NCBI GenBank assembly: GCA_963800725.1
Contig: CAWDCE010000004.1
Location: 62,001 to 126,000 of the forward strand
DNA length: 64,000 nt
Reading direction: 5' to 3'
Source of the DNA: Bog-473 sp963800725
GTDB lineage: Bacteria; Actinomycetota; Acidimicrobiia; Acidimicrobiales; RAAP-2
Shown here: piece by piece, positions 36,668-45,923 of the stretch
Layout: every line of letters begins with the position of its first letter
Numbering within the stretch: position 1 is the first letter of the stretch
The notes under the pieces: generated by a model
Databases searched by the model: none
Told to the model about the DNA's origin: nothing
Seen by the model: the letters and a program-made list of their open reading frames with translations, nothing else
Program-made: the position numbers and the translations under genes

Positions 36668-37708
36668 GCGGACGTCGGCCCCGTTGGCGGGGGTAACCCG
36701 CCAGGCGCGCCTCGGTGCGAAGTAGGCGGGATCGGTGGCGGGCGAGTCCGCCTCGCACAGCGCAATGACGCAACCCCCGAACCCGCCACCGGACATGCGT
36801 GCCCCGAAGACGCCGGGGACGCCCACCAGCTGGGCGACCAGTTCGTCGACGTCGGGGATCGAAACGCGGTAGTCCTGGGCCAGGCTCGAATGGCCCGCCG
36901 ACATGACTTCGCCGGCGCCCGAGAGATCCCCCTTGGTCAAGAGCTGCTCCATTTCGCGGACGCGCGCGCACTCGGTGATCACATGGCGGGCTCGGCGCCG
37001 CAGGATCGGGTCGACCAGCACGCTGAGGTCTCCGAGCGTGCAGCGGCCGAGCGGGCGACCGATCTCATGGGCCGCCCGCTCGCATTCGGCCCGGCGCATC
37101 GAGTACGACGAGGCGCTGAGCTGGCGGGTGGCCTCGCTGTGGACGATCATGAACGCGGCCGATTCGGGGACGCGGACCTGATGGCGCTCGAGGGTGGGGC
37201 TGGCGAAGTCGATGCAGAGCGCATGGCCCGCGGTGGCGTCGACGATGGCGATGGGGTCGAGCAGACCGACGTGGGCACCACTGGCGGCTTCGGCCCGCTG
37301 GTCCAAGCGGGCCAAGGAGAGGGCGTCGCGTGGGTGGCCGAGGGCGAGGGCCACCGCGACGCTGAAAGCGGCGCTCGAGGCGAGTCCCGCACCGACGGGG
37401 ACGGTGCTGGTGACACCGAGGTGGCCCCCGGCGCTCGGGGAGAGGGCGGCGATCAAGGCGGTGGCCAAGGCGGCCTCAGGCGGGTTGACCTGGGTGCGGC
37501 TCACGCTCTCATTGGGCGCGTGGATGAGCGGGATCTCCCAGGGCGCATCGAACTGGTCGCTCGTGAGCCCGAAGAAGAAGCTGTCGGCCGCTTCGGTGTA
37601 GGTGGCCTCGGTGTACAAATCGATGGCGATCGGCAGCGAGAGGCCTTCGTTGTAGTCGGTATGGTCGCCAATGAGGGTGACGCGACCAGGGGCACGAGCG
37701 ATTCTCAT
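36656..37708 (-). CDS. galK: Galactokinase (GHMP kinase)
   Basis: 350 residues from ATG 37708. The N terminus ARAPGRVTLIGDHTDYNEGLSLPIAID is the galactokinase signature (GDHTDYNEG). The GHMP ATP-binding motif VPVGAGLASSAAFSVAVA lies near residue 105, and motif 3 RMSGGGFGGCVIAL near 310. It phosphorylates galactose in the Leloir pathway; galT and galE are not nearby. The first motif usually reads GEHTDYN, so Glu to Asp is a mild deviation. Divergent from the CoA-transferase gene (45 bp between starts). Confidence 0.9.
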   Translation of the reverse strand: MRIARAPGRVTLIGDHTDYNEGLSLPIAIDLYTEATYTEAADSFFFGLTSDQFDAPWEIPLIHAPNESVSRTQVNPPEAALATALIAALSPSAGGHLGVTSTVPVGAGLASSAAFSVAVALALGHPRDALSLARLDQRAEAASGAHVGLLDPIAIVDATAGHALCIDFASPTLERHQVRVPESAAFMIVHSEATRQLSASSYSMRRAECERAAHEIGRPLGRCTLGDLSVLVDPILRRRARHVITECARVREMEQLLTKGDLSGAGEVMSAGHSSLAQDYRVSIPDVDELVAQLVGVPGVFGARMSGGGFGGCVIALCEADSPATDPAYFAPRRAWRVTPANGADVRSVP

Positions 37709-37753
37709 CGGACCAGCTTGACCCCTCGGCGCCGCTCGGGTCACGATCCTTCG

Positions 37754-38929
37754 ATGTCTGAGAGCGAAACACCGAGAAAAGGCCCGTTGCACGGCATCAA
37801 GATCATCGAACTGGCGGGCATCGGGCCGGCACCGTACACCGCCATGATGTTGGCCGACGCCGGGGCCGAGGTCATCCGCCTCGAACGGGCGCCCGCCGGC
37901 GCGGTCGAACGGGGGGCCGAGGCCGCCCCCGGCTACTGGGACCTGCTCAATCGATCCCGGCCCTCGGTCGGCATCGACCTGAAGAACCCCGATGCGGTCG
38001 AGCTGGTACTCACCCTGGCCGAACAGGCCGACGGGCTGATCGAAGGCTTTCGCCCCGGGGTCGCCGAACGGCTCGGGGTCGGGCCACACGATGCGTGGGC
38101 CCGCAACCGTGCCCTCGTCTACGGCCGCATGACGGGCTGGGGCCAAGACGGCCCGATGGCCAACACGGCGGGCCACGACATCGACTACATCGCCATCTCG
38201 GGGGCGCTGTGGGGCCTTGGGCGCAACGACACCCCGCCGGCGCCGCCGCTCAACTTGGTCGGTGACTTCGGGGGCGGCGGCATGCTGTTGGCCTTTGGGA
38301 TGGTGGCGGCCCTCCTCGAAGCGGCGCGTTCGGGTGAAGGCCAGGTGGTCGACGCCGCCATGGTCGACGGCTCGGCGTCGCTGATGACGATGATCTATGC
38401 CTTCCACCAGTTCGGCATCTGGAAGGAGGAGCGCGGCTCGAACATGCTCGACACCGGCGCCCCGTTCTACGAGGTCTACGAGACCAAGGACGGGAAATAC
38501 TTCGCGGCTGGCGGCATCGAGGCCAAGTTCTACGCCGAGTTGATCGAGGGTCTCGGCCTGAGCGACGCCGGCCTACCCGACCAAATGGACCGCGACCAGT
38601 GGCCGGCGATGAAGGAGCGTTTCGCCGCGACGTTTCGCACCAAGACCCGCGACGAGTGGGCCGCCATTTTCGATGGGACCGATGCCTGCGCCGCGCCGGT
38701 GCTCTCGCCATGGGAAGCTCACGAGCACCCCCACAACATCGCCCGCTCCACCTTCATCGAGGTGGACGGGGTGGTCCAACCCGCCCCGGCCCCGCGCTTT
38801 TCGCGGACCCCCTCGTCGGTCAGCCGCCCGCCCTCGCCACCGGGGGCCGACACGGTGAGCGCATTGGTCCAGTGGGGCGTTGACGAGTCGACCATTTCCA
38901 AGCTGCGCGAATCGGGTGCGCTGAGTTAG
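37754..38929 (+). CDS. CoA-transferase family III / alpha-methylacyl-CoA racemase-like protein
   Basis: 391 residues from ATG 37754. It opens with GPLHGIKIIELAGIGPAPYTAMMLADAGAEVIRLER, followed by NRSRPSVGIDLKNPDA and LIEGFRPGVAERLG, then YGRMTGWGQDGPMANTAGHDIDYIAISGAL with the catalytic Asp region of Amacr/Mcr enzymes, and GQVVDAAMVDGSASLM. The GHDIDY pattern (His and Asp acid/base pair) favours 2-methylacyl-CoA racemase over formyl-CoA transferase, suggesting branched fatty-acid or sterol side-chain degradation. Substrate not provable here. Confidence 0.88.
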   Translation: MSESETPRKGPLHGIKIIELAGIGPAPYTAMMLADAGAEVIRLERAPAGAVERGAEAAPGYWDLLNRSRPSVGIDLKNPDAVELVLTLAEQADGLIEGFRPGVAERLGVGPHDAWARNRALVYGRMTGWGQDGPMANTAGHDIDYIAISGALWGLGRNDTPPAPPLNLVGDFGGGGMLLAFGMVAALLEAARSGEGQVVDAAMVDGSASLMTMIYAFHQFGIWKEERGSNMLDTGAPFYEVYETKDGKYFAAGGIEAKFYAELIEGLGLSDAGLPDQMDRDQWPAMKERFAATFRTKTRDEWAAIFDGTDACAAPVLSPWEAHEHPHNIARSTFIEVDGVVQPAPAPRFSRTPSSVSRPPSPPGADTVSALVQWGVDESTISKLRESGALS

Positions 38930-38995
38930 GGCGCCGCCCCCGCACGACCACCCGCGCCGCTCGACGGCGGTCGGCTCGTGCTGCAACCTGGGTGA

Positions 38996-39231
38996 TCAGA
39001 TGTTGACCACCGGGCAGGTGATGGTGCGCGTGATCCCGTCGATGGTCTGGATCTCGGTCACGACGAGGTGTCCCAGATCGTCCATCGTGGCGGCCTGGGT
39101 CCGCCGATGACGTCATATGGGCCGGTCACGTCGTCGGCGATGATCACCCCGTCGATAGTTGCCATCTGTCGCGCCACGTCGATGGAGCGCCCGACCTCGG
39201 TTTGAATCAGCACGTACGCGTGCACGGTCAT
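38996..39231 (-). CDS. Stand-alone Lrp/AsnC ligand-binding domain, frameshifted
   Basis: Starts at ATG 39231 (MTVHAYVLIQTEVGRSIDVARQM..DGVIIADDVTGPYDVI). Near 39103 one base must be skipped to continue AQAATMDDLGHLVVTEIQTIDGITRTITCPVVNI to the TGA at 38996. About 78 residues, matching the RAM/Lrp-AsnC dimerisation fold without a DNA-binding domain. Such stand-alone domains bind amino acids or act as partners of full Lrp regulators. Divergent from the transporter gene (27 bp). Confidence 0.78.
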
Positions 39232-39258
39232 GGCACACCGTACATTGGCAAGGTGCCA

Positions 39259-40608
39259 ATGGCCCCGAGGATCGAGCAATTCAGGGACATGGCGCGCCAG
39301 GCCCTGGCCGACCTCTTGGACCAGACGCATCCAATCGGTCGGCTCTCGCTGACCCAGATCTTCATGTTGGCCGGCGACACGGTTGTGACCATCTCGTTGG
39401 CCGGGTCGCTGTTCTTTTCGATCTCCCCGAACGAGGCCAAGTCCAAGGTCTTGTTCTATCTGCTCTTCACGTTGGCGCCCTTCGCCATCGTCTCGCCGCT
39501 CTTGGGCCCGCTCATCGACCGGAGCCGTGGCGCGCGCCGCGCCATGGTGGTGTGCTCGGCCCTCGGGCGCGCGGCCATCTGCCCGTTCATGGCCCGTGAC
39601 ATCCACAGCCTGTTGCTCTTCCCCGAGGCGTTCTTGGTCCTGGTCCTCTCCAAGCTCTATTTGGTGACCAGAGGGGCCCTGGTGCCCGAGGTCGCCGCCT
39701 TGAGCGGCCCCGACGCATCGGGGCACCCGGCCCAGTACGCCGCGCTCAACGCCCGTCTGACCCTGCTCGGGACATTGGCGGGCTTCGCGGTCTCGGTGCC
39801 CGCGGTCCTGCTCCTCAAACTCGGCGGCGCACCAAGCGTCTTGGTCTTCGGTTCACTCGTCTTTGTGGCCGCAGCCGTGGCCGGCTACCGCCTGCCCATC
39901 TTGGGCCGCCGCAGTGCGAGCGCACTCGATCCGACCGGGATGGTCACCTCTGTCACCGAGGAGACCCCGATCACGGGGAATGCGCCCGCCGACACCCGGC
40001 CCCCCGATGTGGTGCGCCTCCAACCCGTCGCCCATCCCGAAGTCCTGCTCGGCCTGACCGCCATGTCGATCATCCGCGGGCTGCAGGGCTTCCAGATCTT
40101 CTTGTTGGCCTTCGGGCTGCGCCGCCTCCACGTCGGGCTCTATGTCTACGGGTTGGCCTTGAGCGCGAGCGGGGTCGGCGCCATCATCGGCCTCGTGCTC
40201 GTCGGGCGCTTGCGCGAGCGTTTGAACGAGCAGGCACTCTTGTTGATCGCGCTGTGGACGATCGCCATCTCCTCGGCGGCGGTGGCGATCTGGGGGACCT
40301 TGTTGGCCCAGGTGGCCCTGGCCTTTTTGGTCGGGCTCTCGGGGGCCGTCGCCCAACCGTCCTTCGACGCAATGACGCAGCGCTACATTCCCCCGGCGGC
40401 CCAGGGGCGGGCCTTCGCCCGTTTTGCCACACGCCAGCAGTTGGTCTGGGTGCTCGGCGCGTTGATCCCGGTGGTGATTGCCTTCACCTTGCCCCAGGGC
40501 GACGCGGTGATGGCCGTGCTGGCCGCGCTCGGCGGTTTGACCTACCTGACGGGCCGGCGGGCGCTGCGTGCCCCGAGGGTGGTGCGGCCGAGGCCGCGCA
40601 GCGACTAG
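39259..40608 (+). CDS. Major facilitator superfamily transporter
   Basis: 449 residues from ATG 39259 (GTG 39253 is an alternative; aagg lies just upstream). Many hydrophobic segments are visible, for example LFYLLFTLAPFAIVSPLLGPLID with the MFS-type DRSRGARR loop, TLLGTLAGFAVSVPAVLLL, VYGLALSASGVGAIIGLVLVG and QLVWVLGALIPVVIAFTLP, consistent with about 12 membrane spans. The substrate is unknown; relatives are often drug or metabolite exporters. It ends 7 bp from the convergent pckG stop. Confidence 0.85.
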   Translation: MAPRIEQFRDMARQALADLLDQTHPIGRLSLTQIFMLAGDTVVTISLAGSLFFSISPNEAKSKVLFYLLFTLAPFAIVSPLLGPLIDRSRGARRAMVVCSALGRAAICPFMARDIHSLLLFPEAFLVLVLSKLYLVTRGALVPEVAALSGPDASGHPAQYAALNARLTLLGTLAGFAVSVPAVLLLKLGGAPSVLVFGSLVFVAAAVAGYRLPILGRRSASALDPTGMVTSVTEETPITGNAPADTRPPDVVRLQPVAHPEVLLGLTAMSIIRGLQGFQIFLLAFGLRRLHVGLYVYGLALSASGVGAIIGLVLVGRLRERLNEQALLLIALWTIAISSAAVAIWGTLLAQVALAFLVGLSGAVAQPSFDAMTQRYIPPAAQGRAFARFATRQQLVWVLGALIPVVIAFTLPQGDAVMAVLAALGGLTYLTGRRALRAPRVVRPRPRSD

Positions 40609-40615
40609 CCCTCGA

Positions 40616-42409
40616 TCAGCCGAGCCGCCGCTCGAGTTCGTCGACCGCCTGGCGCAAAGCGTCGGGCAAGCGGTCGCCGAACTTCGCGAAGTGCTCACGG
40701 ATGGAGGGCACTTCGGCCTTCCACTCGTCGGTGTCGACCCGCAGGAGTTCTTCCATGTCCTCTTTGGTGACGTCGAGACCGTCGATGTCGATGGCGTTGA
40801 GGGCGGGGACCCAGCCAATGGGGCTGTCGACGGCGTCGGCCTTGTTGGTCACGCGGTCAAAGACCCACTCGAGGACCCGCGAGTTGTCGCCGTAGCCGGG
40901 CCAGAGCCACTTGCCGTCCGCGTCCTTGCGGAACCAGTTGACGTAGAAGATCTTCGGCAGGAGCTCGGGGTCGGGTGCGTGGTCGCCGATGTCGAGCCAG
41001 TGCGCGAAGTAGTCGGCCATGTTGTAGCCGCAGAAGGGCAACATCGCGAACGGGTCGCGCCGCAGGTTCCCAACCGCCCCGGCGGCGGCCGCGGTGGTCT
41101 CAGAAGCCATGATCGATCCGAGGAACACCCCGTGGTCCCAGTCCTTTGACTGGAAGACCAACGGCACCACCGAAGCCCGGCGACCGCCGAACAAGATGGC
41201 CGAGATCGGCACGCCCTTGGGGTCCTCCCATTCGGGGGCGATGGCCGGATCTTGTGACGCCGGTGTGGTGAAGCGGGCGTTGGGGTGCGCGGCTGGGGTG
41301 CCCGACTCGGGCGTCCAGTCCTGCCCCTTCCAGTCGGTGAGGTGGGCCGGCGGCTCGTCGGTCATGCCCTCCCACCACACATCGCCGTCATCGCTCAACG
41401 CGGTATTGGTGAAGATGGCGTTGCCGTCGAGGGTGAGCATGGCGTTGGGGTTGGTGTGGGTGTTGGTGCCCGGGGCGACCCCGAAGAAGCCGGCTTCTGG
41501 GTTGATGGCATAGAGCTGCCCGTCGTCACCGAACTTCATCCAGCAGATGTCGTCGCCGACCGTCTCGACCTTCCAGCCTTCGAGCGAAGGGATCAACATG
41601 GCGAGATTGGTCTTGCCGCACGCCGAGGGGAAGGCGCCGGTGATGTAGCGGGTCACCCCTTCGGGCGACGTCAGCTTCAAGATCAACATGTGCTCGGCCA
41701 GCCAGCCGTCATCGTGGGCCATCACCGAGGCGATCCGTAGGGCGAAACACTTCTTGCCCAACAACGCGTTGCCGCCGTAACCCGAGCCGAACGAGATGAT
41801 CTCGCGGGACTCTGGGAAGTGGACGATGTACTTGTTCTCCGCGTCGCACGGCCAGGCGACGTCGGCCTGGCCCGGATCGAGGGGCGCACCGACCGAGTGG
41901 AGGCACGGGACGAATTCGCCATGGTCACCAAGGACCTCGAGGGCACCGGTGCCCATGCGGGTCATGATGCGCATCGACACGGCGACGTAGGGCGAGTCGG
42001 TCAACTGCACCCCAATGTGGGCGATGTCCGAGCCGAGTGGGCCCATCGAGAACGGGACGACGTACATGGTGCGGCCCCGCATGCAGCCGGCGAAGAGTCC
42101 GTCCAAGAAGGTGCGCATCTCGGCGGGGTCGCGCCAATTGTCGGTCGGGCCGGCATCGATCTCGTGCTCCGAGCAGATGAACGTGCGATCCTCGACGCGC
42201 GCGACGTCGCCGGGATCCGAATGCGCCCAGTAGCTGTTGGGCCGCTTGGCCTCGGAAAGCTTGGTGAAGGTCCCTGCGTCGACGAGGGTTTGGCACAGGC
42301 GGTCGTATTCGTCGGCCGAGCCGTCGCACCATTCGATGCGCTCTGGCGTCGTGAGGGCGGCGACCTTGTCGACCCAGGCGAGGAGCTTTGCGTTCTTTGT
42401 CGGGGGCAT
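40616..42409 (-). CDS. pckG: Phosphoenolpyruvate carboxykinase (GTP)
   Basis: 597 residues from ATG 42409. Diagnostic segments are WCDGSADEYDRLC, RTMYVVPFSMGPLGSDIAHIGVQLTDSPYVAVSMRIMTRMG, the P-loop FPSACGKTNLAM with the reactive Cys near residue 262, GVAPGTNTHTNPNAM and ILFGGRRASVVPLVFQ. This is the GTP-dependent class used by actinobacteria and animals. It converts oxaloacetate to PEP at the gluconeogenic branch point, which fits growth on fatty acids and glycerol suggested by neighbouring genes. Divergent from thiL (62 bp). Confidence 0.97.
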   Translation of the reverse strand: MPPTKNAKLLAWVDKVAALTTPERIEWCDGSADEYDRLCQTLVDAGTFTKLSEAKRPNSYWAHSDPGDVARVEDRTFICSEHEIDAGPTDNWRDPAEMRTFLDGLFAGCMRGRTMYVVPFSMGPLGSDIAHIGVQLTDSPYVAVSMRIMTRMGTGALEVLGDHGEFVPCLHSVGAPLDPGQADVAWPCDAENKYIVHFPESREIISFGSGYGGNALLGKKCFALRIASVMAHDDGWLAEHMLILKLTSPEGVTRYITGAFPSACGKTNLAMLIPSLEGWKVETVGDDICWMKFGDDGQLYAINPEAGFFGVAPGTNTHTNPNAMLTLDGNAIFTNTALSDDGDVWWEGMTDEPPAHLTDWKGQDWTPESGTPAAHPNARFTTPASQDPAIAPEWEDPKGVPISAILFGGRRASVVPLVFQSKDWDHGVFLGSIMASETTAAAAGAVGNLRRDPFAMLPFCGYNMADYFAHWLDIGDHAPDPELLPKIFYVNWFRKDADGKWLWPGYGDNSRVLEWVFDRVTNKADAVDSPIGWVPALNAIDIDGLDVTKEDMEELLRVDTDEWKAEVPSIREHFAKFGDRLPDALRQAVDELERRLG

Positions 42410-42471
42410 TTGAAAGCGTTCTACTCCTTTGTCCGGCCGATTTGCGCGGCGACCAATGCTAGGCATGTGGC

Positions 42472-43449
42472 ATGGGTTCCCCCAAACCCAATCTCAATGA
42501 AGACGAGGTGGTCGAGCGTATCCGCGGGACGCTCTTAGGTGGAATTGAGGTCGTGGCACCTGGTGATGATGCCGCCCTCATCACAATACCGGTCGGAAAC
42601 TCGATTCAGGTATCGGTTGACACCGTTGTCGAGGGGGTCCACGTCGACCTGGCGCTCTGTAGTGCGAATGACGTGGGCTACAAGGCCCTCATGAGTGCCC
42701 TGAGCGATCTGGCGGCCATGGGCGCCCGCCCGCTCGCCGCCCTGGTGGCACTGTGTGTGCCCGGCCACGGCGAGGCGGATCTCGCGCTCGAAGTCACCTC
42801 CGGACTCGCCGACGCGTCGGCACAGACCGCTTGTCCGGTGGTCGGTGGCGACGTCTCGAGTGCCCCCGAGCTCATGGTGTCGGTCACCGTGATTGGCACC
42901 ACCGATGGCGATGCCGGGGTGACCCGAGCCGGCGCACTGGTCGGCGACGTAATCATGGTGTCGGGACCGCTCGGGGGCTCGGCCGGCGGTCTGCGGGTAC
43001 TGCGCGCCCGGCGCAGGTTGCGTGGCGCCACCGACGAAGCGCCTCGCGAAGCCCTGGCCGAGGCGTTGGCCGCAACCTACCGCCGACCGGTCGCCCGGAT
43101 CGCCGAGGGGATCGCTGCACGCCGCGGTGGCGTGCACGCAATGATCGACGTGTCCGACGGGTTGGCCCTCGACCTGCACCGGCTCTGCGACGCATCGGGC
43201 GTCGGATTCGCGCTCGATTCAGTGCCGATCGCCCCGGGGGCGACCCTCGACGAGGCACTGGGCGGGGGAGAGGACTACGTGTTGGTGATGACCGTTGCCC
43301 CGAGCGAGGAAGCGGCGGTGATGGCACACTTCGCCCACGAGCACTTGGGTGCCCCCGTGCGGATCGGCACGATCGTGGCCGACCGGGCGGAGCGGTCCTT
43401 GGCGGGGCGCCCGCTGGCCAGAGCGGGGTGGCAACACTCGATCCGCTGA
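42472..43449 (+). CDS. thiL: Thiamine-monophosphate kinase
   Basis: 325 residues from ATG 42472. The AIR-synthase-like fold has metal- and phosphate-binding motifs GDDAAL near 31, VSVDTVVEGVHV near 47, YKALMSALSDLAAMGARP near 68, VVGGDVSSAPE near 123, and IDVSDGLALDLHRL near 225. It phosphorylates thiamine monophosphate to the active diphosphate. No TPP riboswitch was recognised upstream. The lipoprotein gene follows after a short gap. Confidence 0.93.
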   Translation: MGSPKPNLNEDEVVERIRGTLLGGIEVVAPGDDAALITIPVGNSIQVSVDTVVEGVHVDLALCSANDVGYKALMSALSDLAAMGARPLAALVALCVPGHGEADLALEVTSGLADASAQTACPVVGGDVSSAPELMVSVTVIGTTDGDAGVTRAGALVGDVIMVSGPLGGSAGGLRVLRARRRLRGATDEAPREALAEALAATYRRPVARIAEGIAARRGGVHAMIDVSDGLALDLHRLCDASGVGFALDSVPIAPGATLDEALGGGEDYVLVMTVAPSEEAAVMAHFAHEHLGAPVRIGTIVADRAERSLAGRPLARAGWQHSIR

Positions 43450-43503
43450 GCGCACCTGGGTGTATCCACGATGGGTCAGCTCCGCAAAACTAGCTTCGCG
43501 GTC

Positions 43504-44130
43504 ATGGCGAAACGCTGGCTGGTGCCTCTCGTGCTCTTGGTCGTCGCCTTCGCCGCGTCGGCCTGTTCGAATAGTTCGAGCCCGTCGACCACGACAACTT
43601 CGCGTGCATCGACCACCACGTCGGTGCCGTCGGCGACCACCACCACGATTTCGAGCGCCTCTTCGACGAGCACGACGGCGGGCCTCGCCTTGTGCCTCGG
43701 GGCCAATGTCGGGACTTCGGCCACGATGGCCTCGGCGGCCGCCGGGCACCAAGGCGTGGTGCTGCTCTTCATGAATAAGGGATCCGTCCCCTGCGTCTTG
43801 ACCGGCTATCCCGGCGTCGCCGGCCTCAACTCGAGCGGGAACCAGGTCACCCAGGCGCAGCGGACCCCGAGCGGCATGATGGGCGGTCTGGCGCCCGGGG
43901 TCACCACGGCGCCCAGGATCACCCTCGCCCCGGGACAGAGCGCATCTGCGGTCGTCGAAGGCGTCGATGTCCCGAGTGGCAATGCGCCGTGCGTGACCTA
44001 CCCGTCGCTTTTGGTCACTGCGCCGAATACCAAGGTTTCGGTGCCGATCGCCCTGTCGCTGCCTGGTTGTCAGCCCCTTCAGGTGCACCCGGTGGTCCCG
44101 GGTACCACCGGTTCGACCCAGACCGAGTAG
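43504..44130 (+). CDS. DUF4232-type lipoprotein
   Basis: 208 residues from ATG 43504 (in-frame ATG 43471 possible). The signal MAKRWLVPLVLLVVAFAASAC ends in a lipobox-like ASAC, so the mature protein should be lipid-anchored. A Ser/Thr-rich linker follows, then a domain with LCLGANVGTSATMASAAAGHQGVVLLFMNKGSVPCVLTGYPGV, the DUF4232 pattern seen in actinobacterial surface proteins. Two internal Cys (about 75 and 103) and a later pair may form disulfides. Function unknown. Its last 52 bp overlap the convergent methyltransferase gene in a palindrome. Confidence 0.83.
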   Translation: MAKRWLVPLVLLVVAFAASACSNSSSPSTTTTSRASTTTSVPSATTTTISSASSTSTTAGLALCLGANVGTSATMASAAAGHQGVVLLFMNKGSVPCVLTGYPGVAGLNSSGNQVTQAQRTPSGMMGGLAPGVTTAPRITLAPGQSASAVVEGVDVPSGNAPCVTYPSLLVTAPNTKVSVPIALSLPGCQPLQVHPVVPGTTGSTQTE

Positions 44131-44938
44131 CCCGAGCGCTCGCCGACGAGCGTGAAGGAGAGGGGCAGGCGGGGCTGATCCGATGGCGTCGTCCACGAAT
44201 CGGGTTCGCTCTCGCCTCGAACCATCCACGGCCAGCATTGCCAGTTCGTCCAATCATGCTCCATGAGCTGACGCAACTCGATGCCGCGTTCGAGCAATGC
44301 GGTGACGATCTCTCCGGGACTGTGGTTCCACTCATACGAGACCGTGTGGGTGAGTGGTCGTGCGGCATTGGTGGAAGTCTCGGTTCTTTCGGCGATCATT
44401 GGCGCGGCTTGCTCGAAGTAGGGGGCGTCGATACGCCGAGCGTCGCGGCCCAGCGTCAGGGCCACTTGATGCACATCATGGACGTAGAGCCGCCCTCCTG
44501 GTCGGAGGGATTCTGAGACCGTCTGGGCCCACACGCTGACGCTCTGGAGCCAACACCGCGAGCCGAGGCTCACATAGACAATGTCGAACGCGGCCCCGCC
44601 GAGCGCGGGGATCGCCGCATCGACCGGCGTACAGATGAAGGTCGAACGATCGCTGAGGCCAGCCCGAGCCGAGAGATCCCGGGCGGCATCGATGGCGACG
44701 GGAGAAAAATCGAGTCCGGTCACGACTGCACCGGCTCGAGCAAAGTTCAAGGTGTCAAGGCCGAAATGACATTGGGGGTGAAAGAGGTACTTCCCCTTGA
44801 CCGAGCCCAACGCGGTTCGCTCACGCTCACGTGGTCCGCGACCCGAGCCGAACCAGCCCGCCACTTCGTAGAGGTCTGATTCAAGATGGATCGCCGCGCG
44901 CTCGTCCCACTGGGCCCGCTTGGCGGCAATGGGGTCAT
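44079..44938 (-). CDS. SAM-dependent methyltransferase, frameshifted at codon 3
   Basis: The only plausible start is ATG 44938, overlapping the SDR stop as ATGA. One base is missing in the C-run at 44931-44934; restoring it gives MTPIAAKRAQWDERAAIHLESDLYEVAGWF and the continuous frame to the TGA at 44079. The Rossmann methyltransferase motif is HPQCHFGLDTLNFARAGAVVTGLDFSPVAID near residue 55, with LRPGGRLYVHD near 150. About 286 residues. This soluble class-I enzyme is related to bacterial small-molecule methyltransferases; the substrate is unknown. Downstream of, and coupled to, the SDR and rpmB genes. Confidence 0.83.
44089..44111. terminator. Bidirectional hairpin in the overlap of two convergent genes
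   Basis: Arms ccggtggt (44089-44096) and accaccgg (44104-44111) are perfect complements around a 7-nt loop cccgggt. It lies inside both coding regions, and both proteins read ValValProGlyThrThrGly from it because the DNA is nearly its own reverse complement. It could help terminate both transcripts; no T-run is present. Confidence 0.4.
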
Positions 44939-45696
44939 CCCTCCCCGATCACCCTTAAGTCGTCGTCGGCCGAGGGATCGTCGAGGGCGGCGAGAATGGC
45001 GGCCGCGGTCACGTCGGGTTCGAGCACCGCATGGCGCAGGTAGCCGCGCTCGGCCCAGTCGGTGAAATACGGACCGGCACGCGAGGGGTCCCAGGCGTCG
45101 GCGAATGAGGTGGCGGTCGGCCCGACGGCGACACGCAACGTGCGGAGCGCGGGCGCTTCGGCTCGCAGACCGAGGGCCAACTCATTCAAACCGGCCTTCG
45201 ACGCCGCGTAGGGGACGAGTCCGGGCCACGGGTCGCCGACCGAATGCGAGGAGAGCAACACGATTGTGGGTGTGGGCGCCGGTGGGTGGCTCCTTTGGAC
45301 GCGGAGGTACGGCAACGCCGCGGCGACGACCATGGCGGCGCCGACCAGGTTGGTGGACAGGACTTGGTGCCATTCTGCTGCGGTGGTGGTGGCGATGCCC
45401 CCGAGCGGTGCGGTGCCGGCCGCGTAGATAACGGTGTCGAGGCCCCCGTGGGGTTCGAGGAACGCGGCGGCCGCATCGACCACCGGTCCGGGCGCGGTGG
45501 GGTCGACGGTATCGAGGCTCAGGGCGAGGCCATGGCCAGGCTGCTCGCTGGCTCCGATCAGTTCGAGGAGGAGGGGGCGGCGACGGGCCGCCAGCACCAC
45601 GGCGTCACCGCGCCCGAGACATTGCGTGCCGAGGGCCCGGCCGATTCCCGACGATGCGCCGACGACGAGGATGCGCCGCAGGAGCCGTTCCTTCAG
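44935..45696 (-). CDS. Short-chain dehydrogenase/reductase, probable CTG start
   Basis: About 253 residues. The NAD(P) motif RRILVVGASSGIGRALG is at the extreme N terminus. The structural VIYAAGTAPLG is near residue 85, catalytic Ser in IVLLSSHSVG near 142, and the YxxxK pair in YAASKAG near 157. No ATG, GTG or TTG occurs in frame between the rpmB coding region and the motif; the only fitting codon is CTG 45696, overlapping the rpmB stop as CTGA. It reduces or oxidises an unknown small alcohol/ketone. Operon: rpmB-SDR-methyltransferase. Confidence 0.83.
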   Translation of the reverse strand: MKERLLRRILVVGASSGIGRALGTQCLGRGDAVVLAARRRPLLLELIGASEQPGHGLALSLDTVDPTAPGPVVDAAAAFLEPHGGLDTVIYAAGTAPLGGIATTTAAEWHQVLSTNLVGAAMVVAAALPYLRVQRSHPPAPTPTIVLLSSHSVGDPWPGLVPYAASKAGLNELALGLRAEAPALRTLRVAVGPTATSFADAWDPSRAGPYFTDWAERGYLRHAVLEPDVTAAAILAALDDPSADDDLRVIGEG

Positions 45697-45923
45697 TGAG
45701 GTGCGGCGGCGCTGTCGGGGGTGTAGTTCCGGCGGAGCGGCTTGGTCACTTTCCCGGCCCGGATGCACGACGTGCACACGTGCAGGCGCTTGGGCGCACC
45801 GTTGACCAGGGCACGCACTCGCTGGATGTTCGGGTCCCAGCGGCGCTTGGTCCGGCGGTGGGAGTGACTGACGTTCATCCCGAACGAAGGCTTCTTGCCA
45901 CAGATATCGCACACTGCTGCCAT
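45693..45923 (-). CDS. rpmB: 50S ribosomal protein L28 (zinc-ribbon form)
   Basis: 76 residues from ATG 45923. MAAVCDICGKKPSFGMNVSHSHRRTKRRWDPNIQRVR is classical L28, with CDIC and VCTSCIRAGKV forming the zinc-binding CxxC pairs of the C+ form. Located on the opposite strand to recG/fakA as often seen in actinobacteria. First gene of a three-gene run with the SDR and methyltransferase. Confidence 0.96.
   Translation of the reverse strand: MAAVCDICGKKPSFGMNVSHSHRRTKRRWDPNIQRVRALVNGAPKRLHVCTSCIRAGKVTKPLRRNYTPDSAAAPH

Noticed and set aside
36890..37753. A 5' extension of the CoA-transferase frame
   Set aside because: It overlaps galK antisense and lacks coding character; ATG 37754 matches the family start.
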